Assembly: GCF_000632455.1 (NCBI RefSeq)
Contig: NZ_JFYL01000026.1
Coordinates: 1-37,559, forward strand
DNA: 37,559 nucleotides
DNA from: Acinetobacter sp. Ver3
GTDB taxonomy: Bacteria > Pseudomonadota > Gammaproteobacteria > Pseudomonadales > Moraxellaceae
Reading direction: 5' to 3'
Shown here: in pieces, positions 18,374 through 27,810 of the stretch
How positions within the stretch are numbered: the first letter of the stretch is position 1
Layout of the letters: every line of letters starts with the position of its first letter
Translations under genes and position numbers: made by a program
The notes under the pieces: generated by a model
What the model saw: only the letters and a program-made list of their open reading frames with translations
Told to the model about the DNA's origin: nothing
The model's database searches: none

Positions 18374-19207
18374 ATGTCGCAGCGATCCCGAGTGCTGCCA
18401 GGATTTGGTCTATCTCTAGGCTTTACCCTAGCGTATTTATCTTTAATTGTGCTCATACCCTTGTCGGCTGTTTTTATTAAGTCTTTAGGTATTGGCTGGG
18501 AAGGTTTATGGGAGATTTTAAGCTCTGAGCGTATCTTAAAATCATTACAACTAAGTTTCAGTGCTGCACTTATTGCTGCCTTCATTAATGTGGTATTTGG
18601 CTTATTACTTGCTTGGTGTCTCGTGCGCTATAGTTTCCCTGGTAAACGAATTGTTGATGCATTGGTTGATTTACCCTTTGCGTTACCAACAGCTGTTGCT
18701 GGGATTGCATTAACATCTTTATATGCTCCGACAGGCTGGATTGGTCAATATCTTGAACCCTTAGGAATTAAAGTCGCTTATAGTCCTATTGGGATTACAT
18801 TAGCCCTGATATTTATTGGCTTACCTTTTGTGGTTCGTACAGTACAACCTGTACTGAGTGACTTAGAGACTGAACTTGAAGAAGCAGCGTCAGCATTGGG
18901 TGCGAATCGACTGCAAATTGTAACCAAAGTGATTTTACCGATTCTTTTCCCTGCATTAATCACAGGATTTGCTCTCGCATTTGCCCGTGGCGTGGGTGAA
19001 TATGGTTCGGTCATCTTTATCGCAGGTAACCAACCCTTCGAAACTGAAATTGCGCCATTAATGATTATTTCTCGATTGGAAGAATATGACTATGCAGGTG
19101 CAACGACGATCGCCGTTGTCATGCTCCTTATTTCATTCGCTATCTTGTTCTTGATTAACTTGTTACAAGCATGGGCGAGTCGTCGTACAGGGAGAACTGC
19201 ACAATGA
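18374..19207 (+). CDS. cysT: Sulfate ABC transporter permease CysT
   Basis: Inner-membrane permease of the CysTWA sulfate/thiosulfate importer, also called CysU. The 277-residue protein has about six hydrophobic segments and the EAA loop [20 protein letters not shown] that contacts the ATPase. GAGGAG lies just upstream of the ATG. Its stop overlaps the cysW start by 4 bases. The permease pair with CysW forms the channel served by the upstream binding proteins. Confidence 0.96.
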   Translation: MSQRSRVLPGFGLSLGFTLAYLSLIVLIPLSAVFIKSLGIGWEGLWEILSSERILKSLQLSFSAALIAAFINVVFGLLLAWCLVRYSFPGKRIVDALVDLPFALPTAVAGIALTSLYAPTGWIGQYLEPLGIKVAYSPIGITLALIFIGLPFVVRTVQPVLSDLETELEEAASALGANRLQIVTKVILPILFPALITGFALAFARGVGEYGSVIFIAGNQPFETEIAPLMIISRLEEYDYAGATTIAVVMLLISFAILFLINLLQAWASRRTGRTAQ

Positions 19208-20094
19208 GTTTGAATACAAATAGCAATGCTCTAGCTGAAAAATTGCAATCTCGTGATGCGACGCGAGAACCGACTTGGGTTCGTTATACACTCATTGTCG
19301 TTGCCATGATTTTCTTCCTCAGTTGCTTAATCCTGCCTTTGATTTTAGTTTTTGTTGAAGCATTCAAACAGGGTATCGGCGTTTATGCGCAAGCTTTAGT
19401 TCATCCAGACACGTTGTCAGCTGTAAAGCTCACCTTACTAACAGCTGCAATTGCTGTACCGCTCAACGTAGTATTTGGTGTAGCGGCGGCTTGGTCTGTT
19501 GCGAAATTTAATTTCCGTGGTAAATCCATATTAACCACGATTATTGATATGCCTTTCTCAGTATCACCTGTAATCGCAGGTTTGATGTTGGTATTGATGT
19601 TTGGTACTCAAGGTTGGTTCGGCGGATGGCTGATGGATAACGACATTAAGATTCTATATGCCGTTCCAGCAATTGTACTAGCAACCATCTTTATTACAGT
19701 TCCTTTTGTGGCGCGTGAGCTCATTCCACTGATGGAAGCTCAAGGTACAGAAGAAGAGGAAGCGGCAATCGTTTTGGGTGCTTCAGGCTGGCAAACTTTT
19801 TGGAAAATCACGATTCCAAATATTAAATGGGGCTTGATATACGGGGTTATTCTTTGTAACGCACGTGCAATGGGTGAATTCGGGGCAGTCTCTGTAGTAT
19901 CGGGTCATATTCGTGGAGAGACCAATACATTGCCACTGCATGTAGAGATTCTCTACAACGAATATACCTTTAGTGCAGCATTTGCTGTTTCATCCCTCTT
20001 GGCTTTATTGGCGATTGTGACATTGATTCTTAAAACATGGGTCGAAATTCGCCAAGAGAAATTAAGCAAACGTAATGAAGATTCTACAGTTTAA
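19204..20094 (+). CDS. cysW: Sulfate ABC transporter permease CysW
   Basis: Second inner-membrane permease of the sulfate importer. The start at 19204 forms an ATGA overlap with the cysT stop and has GGGAG about 9 bases upstream; a frame open from 19171 lies inside cysT. The 296-residue protein has several membrane segments and the EAA loop [20 protein letters not shown]. It is followed 12 bases later by cysA. Confidence 0.96.
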   Translation: MSLNTNSNALAEKLQSRDATREPTWVRYTLIVVAMIFFLSCLILPLILVFVEAFKQGIGVYAQALVHPDTLSAVKLTLLTAAIAVPLNVVFGVAAAWSVAKFNFRGKSILTTIIDMPFSVSPVIAGLMLVLMFGTQGWFGGWLMDNDIKILYAVPAIVLATIFITVPFVARELIPLMEAQGTEEEEAAIVLGASGWQTFWKITIPNIKWGLIYGVILCNARAMGEFGAVSVVSGHIRGETNTLPLHVEILYNEYTFSAAFAVSSLLALLAIVTLILKTWVEIRQEKLSKRNEDSTV

Positions 20095-20106
20095 AGGAAG
20101 TATCCG

Positions 20107-21168
20107 ATGAGTATTCAAGTTAAAAATATTGAAAAACACTTTGGTGCTTTCCATGCACTAAATAATATCTCCCTAGATTTTCCTGATGGTCAACTCGTTG
20201 CATTGTTAGGACCTTCAGGCTGCGGTAAAACGACTTTACTTCGCATTATTGCTGGTCTTGAATCTGCTGACAGCGGTCAAGTGATCCTTGAAGGTCAAGA
20301 CTCAACGAATGTTCATGTTCGCGAACGTCAAGTCGGCTTCGTATTCCAACACTATGCTTTATTCCGTCATATGACAGTATTTGACAATATTGCTTTTGGT
20401 TTACGTGTTCGTCCACGTTCAACACGCCCTTCAGAATCTGAAATCAAAAAACGAGTTACACGACTACTGGATTTAGTTCAATTAGGATTCTTAGCAGATC
20501 GTTATCCAGCACAATTGTCTGGTGGACAGCGTCAACGTATTGCACTTGCACGTGCGCTTGCAGTTGAACCTCGTGTACTACTTCTGGATGAGCCATTTGG
20601 CGCACTTGATGCAAAAGTTCGTAAAGAGTTACGTCGCTGGCTGAGAACTTTACATGATGAACTCCACATCACCTCGATTTTTGTAACTCACGATCAAGAA
20701 GAAGCGCTTGAAGTTGCAGATCAAATCATTGTAATGAATAAAGGTAATGTTGAACAAATTGGCTCACCTCGTGAAGTTTATGAAAAACCAGCAACGCCTT
20801 TTGTATTTGACTTCTTAGGTCAAGCCAATAAGTTCGAAGGTCATAATCAAGCGGGAATCGTACAGATCGGAAATGATCGCATTCAACTGCCTTTAGCTAA
20901 AGATGCACCTGAAGGTAAAGTGATTGCCTTCATTCGACCAGATGAGTTCCAAATTCATGCTCAACCTACAGACAATGCAATTCAAGCAACGTTCTTACGT
21001 GAAGTTTGGATTGCAGGAAAAGTGGTTGCCGAACTTCAAGGTCAAGATGGCAATCTCATTGAAATTCTACTCACTCCAGATGAAGCTAAACTGCATCAAT
21101 TCCGCCCAAATCAATCGGTTTGGTTAACGACTAATACATTGCACTTATTTGCACAAGAAAACGCATAA
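20107..21168 (+). CDS. cysA: Sulfate/thiosulfate ABC transporter ATPase CysA
   Basis: Cytosolic ATPase that drives sulfate import through CysTW. The 353-residue protein has Walker A GPSGCGKT (35-42), signature LSGGQ (137-141), Walker B VLLLDEP (157-163) and the switch histidine in THDQEEA (His195). The C-terminal domain of about 110 residues is TOBE-like. AAGGAAG lies upstream of the ATG. A hairpin follows before the cysB-type gene. Confidence 0.96.
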   Translation: MSIQVKNIEKHFGAFHALNNISLDFPDGQLVALLGPSGCGKTTLLRIIAGLESADSGQVILEGQDSTNVHVRERQVGFVFQHYALFRHMTVFDNIAFGLRVRPRSTRPSESEIKKRVTRLLDLVQLGFLADRYPAQLSGGQRQRIALARALAVEPRVLLLDEPFGALDAKVRKELRRWLRTLHDELHITSIFVTHDQEEALEVADQIIVMNKGNVEQIGSPREVYEKPATPFVFDFLGQANKFEGHNQAGIVQIGNDRIQLPLAKDAPEGKVIAFIRPDEFQIHAQPTDNAIQATFLREVWIAGKVVAELQGQDGNLIEILLTPDEAKLHQFRPNQSVWLTTNTLHLFAQENA

Positions 21169-21177
21169 AAATGTGTA

Positions 21178-21207
21178 GATGGGGCTTTTATATAGCCCCA
21201 TCATTTT
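21178..21207 (+). terminator. Hairpin between cysA and the cysB-type gene
   Basis: A 9-bp stem GATGGGGCT (21178-21186) pairs with AGCCCCATC (21194-21202) around a 7-base loop, followed by ATTTTA. The short T run makes it a moderate terminator, so it could reduce rather than stop read-through into the regulator gene, which begins 17 bases later. Confidence 0.65.
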
Positions 21208-21223
21208 AAAGGTAACAAAGACT

Positions 21224-22153
21224 ATGAACTTTCAACAATTAAGAATTATTCGAGAAACCGTCAGACAAAATTTTAATTTAACGGAAGCTTCCGCTGCCCT
21301 TTACACGTCTCAATCAGGCGTAAGTAAGCATATTAAAGATTTAGAAGATGAATTAGGTGTTCAACTATTTATCCGAAAAGGTAAACGCTTATTAGGGTTA
21401 ACTGAACCTGGTCAAGCTTTGCTCGGTATCGTAGAGCGCATGCTAGTCGATGCAGACAATATTAAAAGATTAGCCGATGATTTTAATCGTGTAGATGAAG
21501 GTACATTAACCATCGCAACCACTCATACTCAAGCGCGATATGTATTACCACCAATTGTAAATTCATTCAAAAAATTATTTCCCAAAGTTCATTTGATTTT
21601 GCAACAAGCAAGCCCAACTGAAATCACTGAAATGTTACTTTTAGGCGATGCAGATATTGGTATTGCTACTGAGAATCTGACTACTGAAGAAAACTTAGCA
21701 AGTGTCCCTTTTTATAACTGGAAACACAGTATTATTACGCCTCAAGGTCATCCACTTACTCAAATAGCAGCGCGAGAGATTAGCTTAGAACATTTGGCAG
21801 AGTATCCGATTATTACCTATCACGGTGGTTTTACGGGACGTTCAAAGATTGATAAAGCCTTTGAAGACTCAGGACTTGATGTTAATTTAGTGATGTCTGC
21901 GCTTGATGCTGATGTAATCAAAACTTATGTGGAATTAGGTATGGGTGTCGGAATTGTCAACGATGTAGCCTACGATACAGAACGAGATCATCGCTTAAAA
22001 CAAATTGATACTGATTTATTCGGGGTGAATACCACTTGGATTGCTGTACGAAAAGGTCATTTGTTACGTGGATACGGTTACGAGTTTATTTCGCTATGTG
22101 CACCTAGTGCTGATATCAAAGCGTTAAAACGTGTGGCTTATCCTGAGGATTAA
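21224..22153 (+). CDS. cysB: LysR-type regulator of sulfur assimilation (CysB/Cbl-like)
   Basis: CysB activates sulfate uptake and cysteine synthesis genes in response to N-acetylserine. The start at 21224 gives 309 residues, near the 324 of E. coli CysB, with AAAGG about 10 bases upstream. The helix-turn-helix is at about 19-38 (LTEASAALYTSQSGVSKHIK), followed by a LysR substrate domain with TTHTQARYVLPP, a stretch typical of CysB/Cbl. Position right after cysTWA supports the role. CysB and Cbl cannot be told apart with certainty here. Confidence 0.9.
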   Translation: MNFQQLRIIRETVRQNFNLTEASAALYTSQSGVSKHIKDLEDELGVQLFIRKGKRLLGLTEPGQALLGIVERMLVDADNIKRLADDFNRVDEGTLTIATTHTQARYVLPPIVNSFKKLFPKVHLILQQASPTEITEMLLLGDADIGIATENLTTEENLASVPFYNWKHSIITPQGHPLTQIAAREISLEHLAEYPIITYHGGFTGRSKIDKAFEDSGLDVNLVMSALDADVIKTYVELGMGVGIVNDVAYDTERDHRLKQIDTDLFGVNTTWIAVRKGHLLRGYGYEFISLCAPSADIKALKRVAYPED

Positions 22154-22161
22154 TAAGCTAC

Positions 22162-22196
22162 AAATAACAAAGGCGCCATAAGCGCCTTTGTTATTT
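22162..22196 (+). terminator. Strong terminator after cysB
   Basis: A perfect 15-bp stem AAATAACAAAGGCGC (22162-22176) pairs with GCGCCTTTGTTATTT (22182-22196) around a 5-base loop. It closes the cys region. Confidence 0.92.
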
Positions 22197-22211
22197 GCTT
22201 TAACTTGCATA

Positions 22212-22237
22212 AAAAAACGAGACGAAGCTCGTTTTTA
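22212..22237 (-). terminator. Terminator of ompW
   Basis: AAAACGAG and CTCGTTTT arms around a 6-base loop, with A and T runs on both sides, lie just downstream of the minus-strand ompW stop codon. Confidence 0.85.
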
Positions 22238-22246
22238 AATTTGATC

Positions 22247-22993
22247 TTACCAGTGGAAGCTCACACCCACTTTACCAACTGGAAGCCATTCGTATTTGTC
22301 ATCGTTACGAATTTTATCTTCTTCGCGAGCAATATTATCCACTAGTGAACCACCTGTTGGATTGTTTGCTGCACCGCCACTTACTAATTCTAAATTAGCT
22401 TTTGGGTTACCAGAATAATAAGCACCTACTTCACCAAATACACCAATGTTTTTATTGATTTTAGGGGCAAAACCAAAACCTACATATGGAGCAAAGTCAT
22501 TTTTGTATTCTTGTTTACCACGAATATGAGCACCATTCGTTCCAGCAACAAAGTCTGTATTATTTACGCTGAAGCCTTCTCCTGGTTTGACACGACGGTC
22601 AAGTTCATACTCATTATCAATATATGCAACACCTGCAGCCATATAAAGACCTTGAGCCCATGGATTTTCACTCGCACCCCAAGGACGAATTTCAGCATTT
22701 AAATACGCTAAATTGTTATCCATATCTAAATCATATTTTGATCCATTAATTGATAAATCATCAGACCAAGAGATATCACCACCGTTGTAACCTAAAGCAA
22801 GACCAACGTATGGGTTAGCAGTCCAAAGTAATGCACCACCGTAACCAGTTGTACCAACTTCAGCACGAACACCAGTAGGGATTAATTGATTAGCTTCAAA
22901 TACATTACCTGTACGTACTACTTGAGTGTCCGCCATAGCGAAGCCTGAAACAGATAATGCTGTTGTAACAGCGAGTAATTTTAACACTTTCAT
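22247..22993 (-). CDS. ompW: OmpW-family outer membrane protein
   Basis: A small eight-stranded beta-barrel of the outer membrane; OmpW proteins are linked to passage of hydrophobic or small solutes. The 248-residue precursor has a signal peptide to about residue 21 (GFAMA before DTQ), alternating aromatic beta strands (VGLALGYNGGDISW, APYVGFGFAPKI) and a C-terminal strand ending in Trp (VGVSFHW), the outer-membrane assembly signal. A GAGGAG site precedes the ATG. It stands alone between convergent cysB and divergent dapD. Confidence 0.88.
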   Translation of the reverse strand: MKVLKLLAVTTALSVSGFAMADTQVVRTGNVFEANQLIPTGVRAEVGTTGYGGALLWTANPYVGLALGYNGGDISWSDDLSINGSKYDLDMDNNLAYLNAEIRPWGASENPWAQGLYMAAGVAYIDNEYELDRRVKPGEGFSVNNTDFVAGTNGAHIRGKQEYKNDFAPYVGFGFAPKINKNIGVFGEVGAYYSGNPKANLELVSGGAANNPTGGSLVDNIAREEDKIRNDDKYEWLPVGKVGVSFHW

Positions 22994-23291
22994 TTTTTTC
23001 TCCTCAAAGAAATGAGTTGTTCTTTAATCATTAATGTGTTCGACTCGGAAGCATCTTAATGGAGATTTCAAAGCTGGTTAATATTCAAATTGATGCTTTT
23101 TTGTTATTTTTTGATACAATTTTGATTTAGTTGTTGTTTTATAAATAATTTGCACTTAAGTCTTTTATTAACTTTTATTAACATACTTATAAAGAATAGT
23201 CATTATTGTCGGACATTTTTTCAGGATTAATTGTAATTTTTATAATCAATTTAGTGTAAAATCTTTGAAATTTTTTTTGGAAGAGAAGATT
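22994..23291. other. AT-rich divergent gap between ompW and dapD
   Basis: No coding sequence is seen here. The stretch should hold both promoters. On the dapD side, TATAAT and TGTAAAAT-like -10 candidates lie at about 23238-23262, with no single clear pair. A perfect tandem repeat of CTTTTATTAA (23162-23171 and 23172-23181) lies in the middle. Confidence 0.5.
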
Positions 23292-24113
23292 ATGTCTCAG
23301 CTTTCGTCAATCATCGAACAAGCGTTTGAAGATCGTGCAAACTTCACAGCTACAGATTGCCCTGCTGAAATTCGCCAAGCAGTCGAGGAAGCAATTGCTG
23401 GCTTAGATAATGGTTCATTACGTGTTGCTGAAAAGATTAATGGTGAATGGGTTGTTCATCAATGGTTAAAAAAAGCTGTTCTATTGTCATTCAAACTTAA
23501 TGATAATAAACCAATCGAATCATGCGATCTCCAATTCTATGACAAAGTAGACACTAAATTTACAGGTTGGACTGAAGAGCAATTTAAAGCAGCTGGTGTA
23601 CGTGTTGTACCGCCTGCAGTTGCACGCAAAGGTTCTTATCAAGCTAAGAATGTTGTACTTATGCCATCTTATGTCAACATTGGTGCTTATGTTGATGAAG
23701 GTACAATGGTTGATACATGGGCGACTGTAGGTTCATGTGCGCAAATTGGTAAAAATGTTCACCTTTCTGGTGGTGTTGGGATTGGCGGTGTACTTGAGCC
23801 TCTTCAAGCGAACCCTACGATCATTGAAGACAATTGTTTTATCGGTGCACGTTCTGAAATCGTTGAAGGTGTAATCGTTGAAGAAGGCTCAGTGATTTCA
23901 ATGGGTGTTTACATTGGTCAATCAACTAAGATTTATGACCGTGAAACAGGTGAAATTCACTACGGTCGTGTTCCAGCAGGTTCAGTGGTAGTTTCTGGTA
24001 GCCTTCCTTCTAAATGCGGTAAATACAGCTTGTATGCTGCAATCATTGTGAAAAAAGTCGATGCTCAGACTCGTGCTAAAACAAGTTTGAACGACTTATT
24101 ACGCGCTGACTAA
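23292..24113 (+). CDS. dapD: Tetrahydrodipicolinate N-succinyltransferase DapD
   Basis: DapD transfers succinate from succinyl-CoA to tetrahydrodipicolinate in the succinylase branch of lysine and meso-diaminopimelate synthesis. ATG 23292 gives 273 residues, the usual length, with GAAGAGAAG upstream; a frame open from 23265 would add an atypical N-terminus. The N-terminal helical domain is followed by hexapeptide repeats of the left-handed beta helix ([38 protein letters not shown]), which form the trimer. It is followed by its own terminator. Confidence 0.97.
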   Translation: MSQLSSIIEQAFEDRANFTATDCPAEIRQAVEEAIAGLDNGSLRVAEKINGEWVVHQWLKKAVLLSFKLNDNKPIESCDLQFYDKVDTKFTGWTEEQFKAAGVRVVPPAVARKGSYQAKNVVLMPSYVNIGAYVDEGTMVDTWATVGSCAQIGKNVHLSGGVGIGGVLEPLQANPTIIEDNCFIGARSEIVEGVIVEEGSVISMGVYIGQSTKIYDRETGEIHYGRVPAGSVVVSGSLPSKCGKYSLYAAIIVKKVDAQTRAKTSLNDLLRAD

Positions 24114-24151
24114 TTTTTTTATACTTTATAGTATTTGGAGTTACACTCCAC

Positions 24152-24190
24152 ATCTCTACGGTTAGTAATAATCGTAGAGATTTTTCTTTT
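24152..24190 (+). terminator. Terminator of dapD
   Basis: The 9-bp stem ATCTCTACG (24152-24160) pairs with CGTAGAGAT (24173-24181) around a 12-base loop, followed by TTTTCTTTT. It lies about 40 bases after the dapD stop codon. Confidence 0.85.
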
Positions 24191-24223
24191 ATATAATCTC
24201 TATTTTAGTTTGGTTTTGTCGAT

Positions 24224-24934
24224 ATGAGTAATTTGCGATCTTCCGCTATTCCTGTTTCTGATCCGTCTGCGGGGTTACGTATTACGGAGATCTTCTATTC
24301 ATTACAAGGTGAAGCCAACACTTCAGGCTTACCTACAGTGTTTATACGCTTAACAGGTTGTCCACTGCGTTGTACTTATTGTGATACCACCTACTCTTTT
24401 GAAGGCGGTGAACGTCAGTCTTTAGAGGATATTATCCAGACCACGCTTGATTTTAAAACACCTTATATTTGTGTTACTGGTGGTGAACCATTAGCCCAAC
24501 CCAATGCATTACCGCTCATGGAGCGTCTAGCAGATTTAGGCTGTGAAGTTTCACTTGAAACGAGTGGAGCGCTAGATGTTTCAAAAGTGGATCGTAGAGT
24601 TTCTAAAGTCTTAGATTTAAAAACACCAACTTCAGGTGAAGACTCACGTAATTTAATGAGTAATTTAGACCATTTAACTCAACATGATCAGATTAAATTT
24701 GTCATATGCAATCGTGAAGATTATGAATGGTCTAAACAACAAGTGAGTCAATATGAATTGCACAAGCGTGTAAGTACAGTTTGGTTCTCACCTGCGTTTG
24801 CTGTAGAAAAAGGTGCTGCAAAGTTACCGCAACTTGCGCGTGATTTAGCACAATGGATCTTAAAGGATCACTTACCAGTTCGTTTCCAGCTTCAATTACA
24901 TAAGTTGCTCTGGAATGACGAAACAGGTCGTTAA
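24224..24934 (+). CDS. queE: 7-carboxy-7-deazaguanine synthase QueE
   Basis: QueE is a radical SAM enzyme that converts 6-carboxy-tetrahydropterin to 7-carboxy-7-deazaguanine on the way to queuosine in tRNA. The 236-residue protein has the [4Fe-4S] cysteine motif C-x3-C-x2-C at Cys46, Cys50 and Cys53 (TGCPLRCTYCDTTYSF), the SLQGE segment before it and the VTGGEPL SAM-binding motif. Its pathway partner queC lies 1.2 kb downstream beyond an oppositely oriented gene. The ribosome binding site is weak. Confidence 0.95.
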   Translation: MSNLRSSAIPVSDPSAGLRITEIFYSLQGEANTSGLPTVFIRLTGCPLRCTYCDTTYSFEGGERQSLEDIIQTTLDFKTPYICVTGGEPLAQPNALPLMERLADLGCEVSLETSGALDVSKVDRRVSKVLDLKTPTSGEDSRNLMSNLDHLTQHDQIKFVICNREDYEWSKQQVSQYELHKRVSTVWFSPAFAVEKGAAKLPQLARDLAQWILKDHLPVRFQLQLHKLLWNDETGR

Positions 24935-24958
24935 AACGTAAAAAATAGCTCAAATTAA

Positions 24959-24990
24959 AACAGTACAGCACTTTTCTGTACTGTTGTTTT
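24959..24990 (+). terminator. Bidirectional terminator between queE and the FilA-like gene
   Basis: The 10-bp stem AACAGTACAG (24959-24968) pairs with CTGTACTGTT (24976-24985) around a 7-base loop. A T run after it on plus, and AAAACAG/TTTTAATT context on minus, allow it to end both convergent genes. Confidence 0.85.
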
Positions 24991-25005
24991 AGACAAAATG
25001 ATCTT

Positions 25006-25881
25006 TTAGTGTGCTGACACTTTAATGGTCGTGCCATTCAAATTAATCCCTTTTATTGAAATATCCCCAATCTTATTATTTATTGTTGATGCATCCCCAA
25101 CGCCTACCCCCCATAACATGGCATTAAAACCATTTTGATCTCCAAGACGATTTATTTTGAGTTCCAGTCCATCTGTACGTATCGAACCTGCAACATCAAA
25201 ATCAAGATTATTGATGCCAAAACGCCCTGGTTGAGTATTTTTTAAATTAATAAATTCTATTCCAAATGCGCCACCACCATCATGATCGTGGACTTTAAAG
25301 CCTTCTAAACGTAAACCATCTTTAAATATTCCATTGAGTTTTAAAAGACTGCCTTGAGGTGCTGAACCGAGCTGAATATTGGTTGAGAGGTTGGATACAT
25401 AAAATTTCATATTATCCATAATTTTAACGGGGTCACTATAGCCTCGTCCTGTTGGACTAACTTGACCCGATTTACCCACCCAAATATCACCGGTATTAAT
25501 AATAATATCTTCAGGAACAAATACACCTAAATTCAGAAAAGGCCCTGTAGTACTACTACCTCCTTGAGCATCGATTTTTAAGGTAATACTAATATCTGCC
25601 GAACCAGAAGAAAGTGATAATGGATTCTTACTACGTCCATTCGCTGTACCGAAAATTAAGGCACCTGCTTTTGTGTTTCCTTCGTTGTAATCTGGCCCGA
25701 ATCCACTGTTATCGTGCCAAATCAAATCAGCTTGAATGGGTCCACCTGGTAAAAGGCTAATCGTAATACCATCTTGTGCTGCATATGTTGACAATTCTTG
25801 ATCTGAAAGCTCTTCAAATGCAAAAGAATTTGTACTGATCAACGCAGCAGTGGTTAAAATTAAAGTATTAATTTGATTCAT
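25006..25881 (-). CDS. FilA/DUF6160-like secreted protein
   Basis: A protein of about 291 residues with a signal peptide ending near SFAFEE (around residue 20-22). The mature part begins ELSDQELSTYAAQDGITISL, resembling the start of Acinetobacter FilA-type proteins (DUF6160), described as part of a putative pilus or surface system; this match is from memory. The rest is Gly/Asn/Asp-rich with repeated beta-strand-like segments (IGDISIKGINLNGTTIKV at the C-terminus). ATG 25881 has GGA 6 bases upstream; ATGs at 25887 and 25920 are alternatives. No other fil genes are adjacent. It splits queE and queC on the opposite strand. Confidence 0.55.
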   Translation of the reverse strand: MNQINTLILTTAALISTNSFAFEELSDQELSTYAAQDGITISLLPGGPIQADLIWHDNSGFGPDYNEGNTKAGALIFGTANGRSKNPLSLSSGSADISITLKIDAQGGSSTTGPFLNLGVFVPEDIIINTGDIWVGKSGQVSPTGRGYSDPVKIMDNMKFYVSNLSTNIQLGSAPQGSLLKLNGIFKDGLRLEGFKVHDHDGGGAFGIEFINLKNTQPGRFGINNLDFDVAGSIRTDGLELKINRLGDQNGFNAMLWGVGVGDASTINNKIGDISIKGINLNGTTIKVSAH

Positions 25882-26157
25882 TTTCATTCCGTAAAAATTA
25901 TTTTTGTAAGTTTTAATCAAGTATTTGTTAAATTATATTTAATATTTAAACAAAAACAACAACTGTTTAAACTTTATTCGACTCAAAAGAGTGTTTTATC
26001 TCATCTTCTAAAACGAACGTTTCACGTTCTTTATAATGATCTCATTTAGTTTTGTGACTTCTGCAGATCTATATATTCAAAAATTTATACCCCATTATTC
26101 TTTATATAATCAGTTATAATTCATTTTTTATTTACTTTAATTTTTTGGAGTTCTCCT

Positions 26158-26826
26158 ATGCGCCCTCGTGCCATTGTATTGTTATCAGGTGGTTTAGACT
26201 CAACGACTTGCTTGGCTTGGGCGCAAGCACGCTATGAATGTATCGCTTTAAGTTTTATGTATGGTCAACGCTCAACAACTGAATTGGATGCTGCACGTAA
26301 ACTGACACAACAAGCAGGCGTTGAACATCGCGTGATTAATATAGATTTGGGTAATTTAGGTGGTTCTGCATTAACTGATCATTCCATTGATGTTCCTGAT
26401 CAAGAACAAGAAGGGATCCCTGTCACTTATGTTCCAGCACGTAATACGATTTTCCTGTCTTATGCACTTGCAGCAGCAGAAGTGTTTGACGCAGAAGCCA
26501 TCGTAATTGGAATTAATGCGGTAGATTATTCGGGTTATCCAGATTGTCGACCACAATTTATTGAAGCATTTGCCAATATGGCAAGATTAGCGACAAAAGT
26601 AGGTGTGGAAGGAAAACCTCTTAAATTTGAAACACCTTTACTACAATTATCCAAAGCAAATATTATTCGCTTAGGCATCGAACATGGCGTAGACTACAGT
26701 CAAACGGTGTCATGCTATCAAGCAGATGACCAAGGACGAGCTTGTGGAAAATGCGACAGCTGTCGTTTGCGTAAACAAGGTTTTGCAGATGCTGGCGTTG
26801 AAGACCCAACTCGTTATATACCGTAA
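26158..26826 (+). CDS. queC: 7-cyano-7-deazaguanine synthase QueC
   Basis: QueC uses ATP and ammonia to convert 7-carboxy-7-deazaguanine to preQ0 in queuosine synthesis. The 222-residue protein has the N-type ATP pyrophosphatase motif SGGLDST (10-16) and the zinc-binding cysteines at 186, 196, 199 and 202 (CYQAD, CGKCDSC). GGAG lies 7 bases before the ATG. I see no preQ1 riboswitch in the leader. The following small gene starts 16 bases after the stop and may be co-transcribed. Confidence 0.97.
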   Translation: MRPRAIVLLSGGLDSTTCLAWAQARYECIALSFMYGQRSTTELDAARKLTQQAGVEHRVINIDLGNLGGSALTDHSIDVPDQEQEGIPVTYVPARNTIFLSYALAAAEVFDAEAIVIGINAVDYSGYPDCRPQFIEAFANMARLATKVGVEGKPLKFETPLLQLSKANIIRLGIEHGVDYSQTVSCYQADDQGRACGKCDSCRLRKQGFADAGVEDPTRYIP

Positions 26827-26842
26827 TAACAGGGTGCCATAT

Positions 26843-27256
26843 ATGAAAAATTTAAAATCAAACATTATTCTTTCAGCCATTGTTTCTGCTGCAGCACTTT
26901 TCGGTTCTGCTGCTCAAGCAAATGAGCCGAATAATAAAATGCAGCAAGCCTATAAAAGTACTAACGTAAAATCTGCACTGATTAATGTTTGTAAGGAAGA
27001 AACTGCTAAAGGGAACAAGCTTTCTGCTGCTGAAGTCAGCAAATATTGTACATGTGCAATTGAAGCAGACGGCAAGCTCACTAATGCTCAAAAATGGGAA
27101 ATCCAAAGCGCGATTAACCAAAAGAAAAGCCCTTCTACTTTAGCTATCGTGAAGAAACAGAACGCTGATCTTCAAGCATGCTTCGGCCCACAGTTAACGT
27201 CTAAGCTACAGTCGTTAACAGAGGAAGCAATGAAAGCAGCACAAGCTAAAAAATAA
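26843..27256 (+). CDS. Small secreted protein with four cysteines, unknown function
   Basis: ATG 26843 has AGGGTG about 7 bases upstream and gives 138 residues; a longer open frame would run into queC. A signal peptide ends near AAQA (about residue 25). The mature protein of about 110 residues is helical and lysine-rich, with four cysteines in the pattern C, C-T-C, C (INVCKEE, KYCTCAIE, LQACFG), which suggests disulphides in the periplasm. I do not recognise a family. It follows queC closely and has a strong terminator. Confidence 0.72.
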   Translation: MKNLKSNIILSAIVSAAALFGSAAQANEPNNKMQQAYKSTNVKSALINVCKEETAKGNKLSAAEVSKYCTCAIEADGKLTNAQKWEIQSAINQKKSPSTLAIVKKQNADLQACFGPQLTSKLQSLTEEAMKAAQAKK

Positions 27257-27272
27257 TCGCAGTTAACATAAG

Positions 27273-27300
27273 ATAGCCACCTCGTGTGGCTATTTTTTTT
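27273..27300 (+). terminator. Terminator after the small secreted protein
   Basis: The 8-bp stem ATAGCCAC (27273-27280) pairs with GTGGCTAT (27285-27292) around a 4-base loop, followed by eight T. Confidence 0.93.
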
Positions 27301-27343
27301 GAATTACCCTATAAATGTAGTGACAAATTTTGAGGAAAATATA

Positions 27344-27805
27344 ATGTCTACGGAAACGATTAGTTTACCCAATCAAACATTCCCAACGACTACAGGTTCT
27401 GTGAATTTAACTGAGTTGAATACAGATTGGCTCATCATTTATTTTTATCCAAAAGATTCAACGCCTGGGTGTACAACGCAAGCTGTTGGTTTTTCATGTT
27501 TGAAAGATCAGTTTGATGCGCTTCATACCACTATTTTCGGTGTTTCTAGAGACTCAGTGAAAGCCCATCAAAACTTCACCGAAAAGCAATCTTTAACAAT
27601 TGATTTGATTAGCGATAAAGAAGAAGTGCTTTGCCAACACTTTGATGTGATTAAAGAGAAAAATATGTATGGAAAAAAAGTGATGGGGATTGAGCGCTCA
27701 ACTTTTATTTTTCATCAAGGCAAACTCGTTAAAGAATATCGTAAAGTCAAAGCTGCAGGGCATGCTGAACAAGTGCTTGAAGATTTAAAAGCTTTGCAAA
27801 ACTAA
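27344..27805 (+). CDS. bcp: Peroxiredoxin of the Bcp/PrxQ family
   Basis: A thiol peroxidase that reduces hydrogen peroxide and organic peroxides. ATG 27344 (GAGGAAA upstream) gives 153 residues, the usual Bcp length. The peroxidatic cysteine is Cys43 in YPKDSTPGCTTQA. The position five residues later, where E. coli Bcp has its second cysteine, is Val48 here; Cys52 (at +9) and Cys97 are the remaining candidates. It has its own ribosome binding site after a terminator and is closed by a hairpin shared with the convergent siderophore receptor gene. Confidence 0.92.
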   Translation: MSTETISLPNQTFPTTTGSVNLTELNTDWLIIYFYPKDSTPGCTTQAVGFSCLKDQFDALHTTIFGVSRDSVKAHQNFTEKQSLTIDLISDKEEVLCQHFDVIKEKNMYGKKVMGIERSTFIFHQGKLVKEYRKVKAAGHAEQVLEDLKALQN

Positions 27806-27810
27806 TAAAA

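Noticed and set aside
26015..26029. GAACGT-TTC-ACGTTC inverted repeat upstream of queC as a riboswitch or operator
   Set aside because: Arms of 6 bases with a 3-base spacer are short, and no preQ1 riboswitch consensus is seen; too weak to call.
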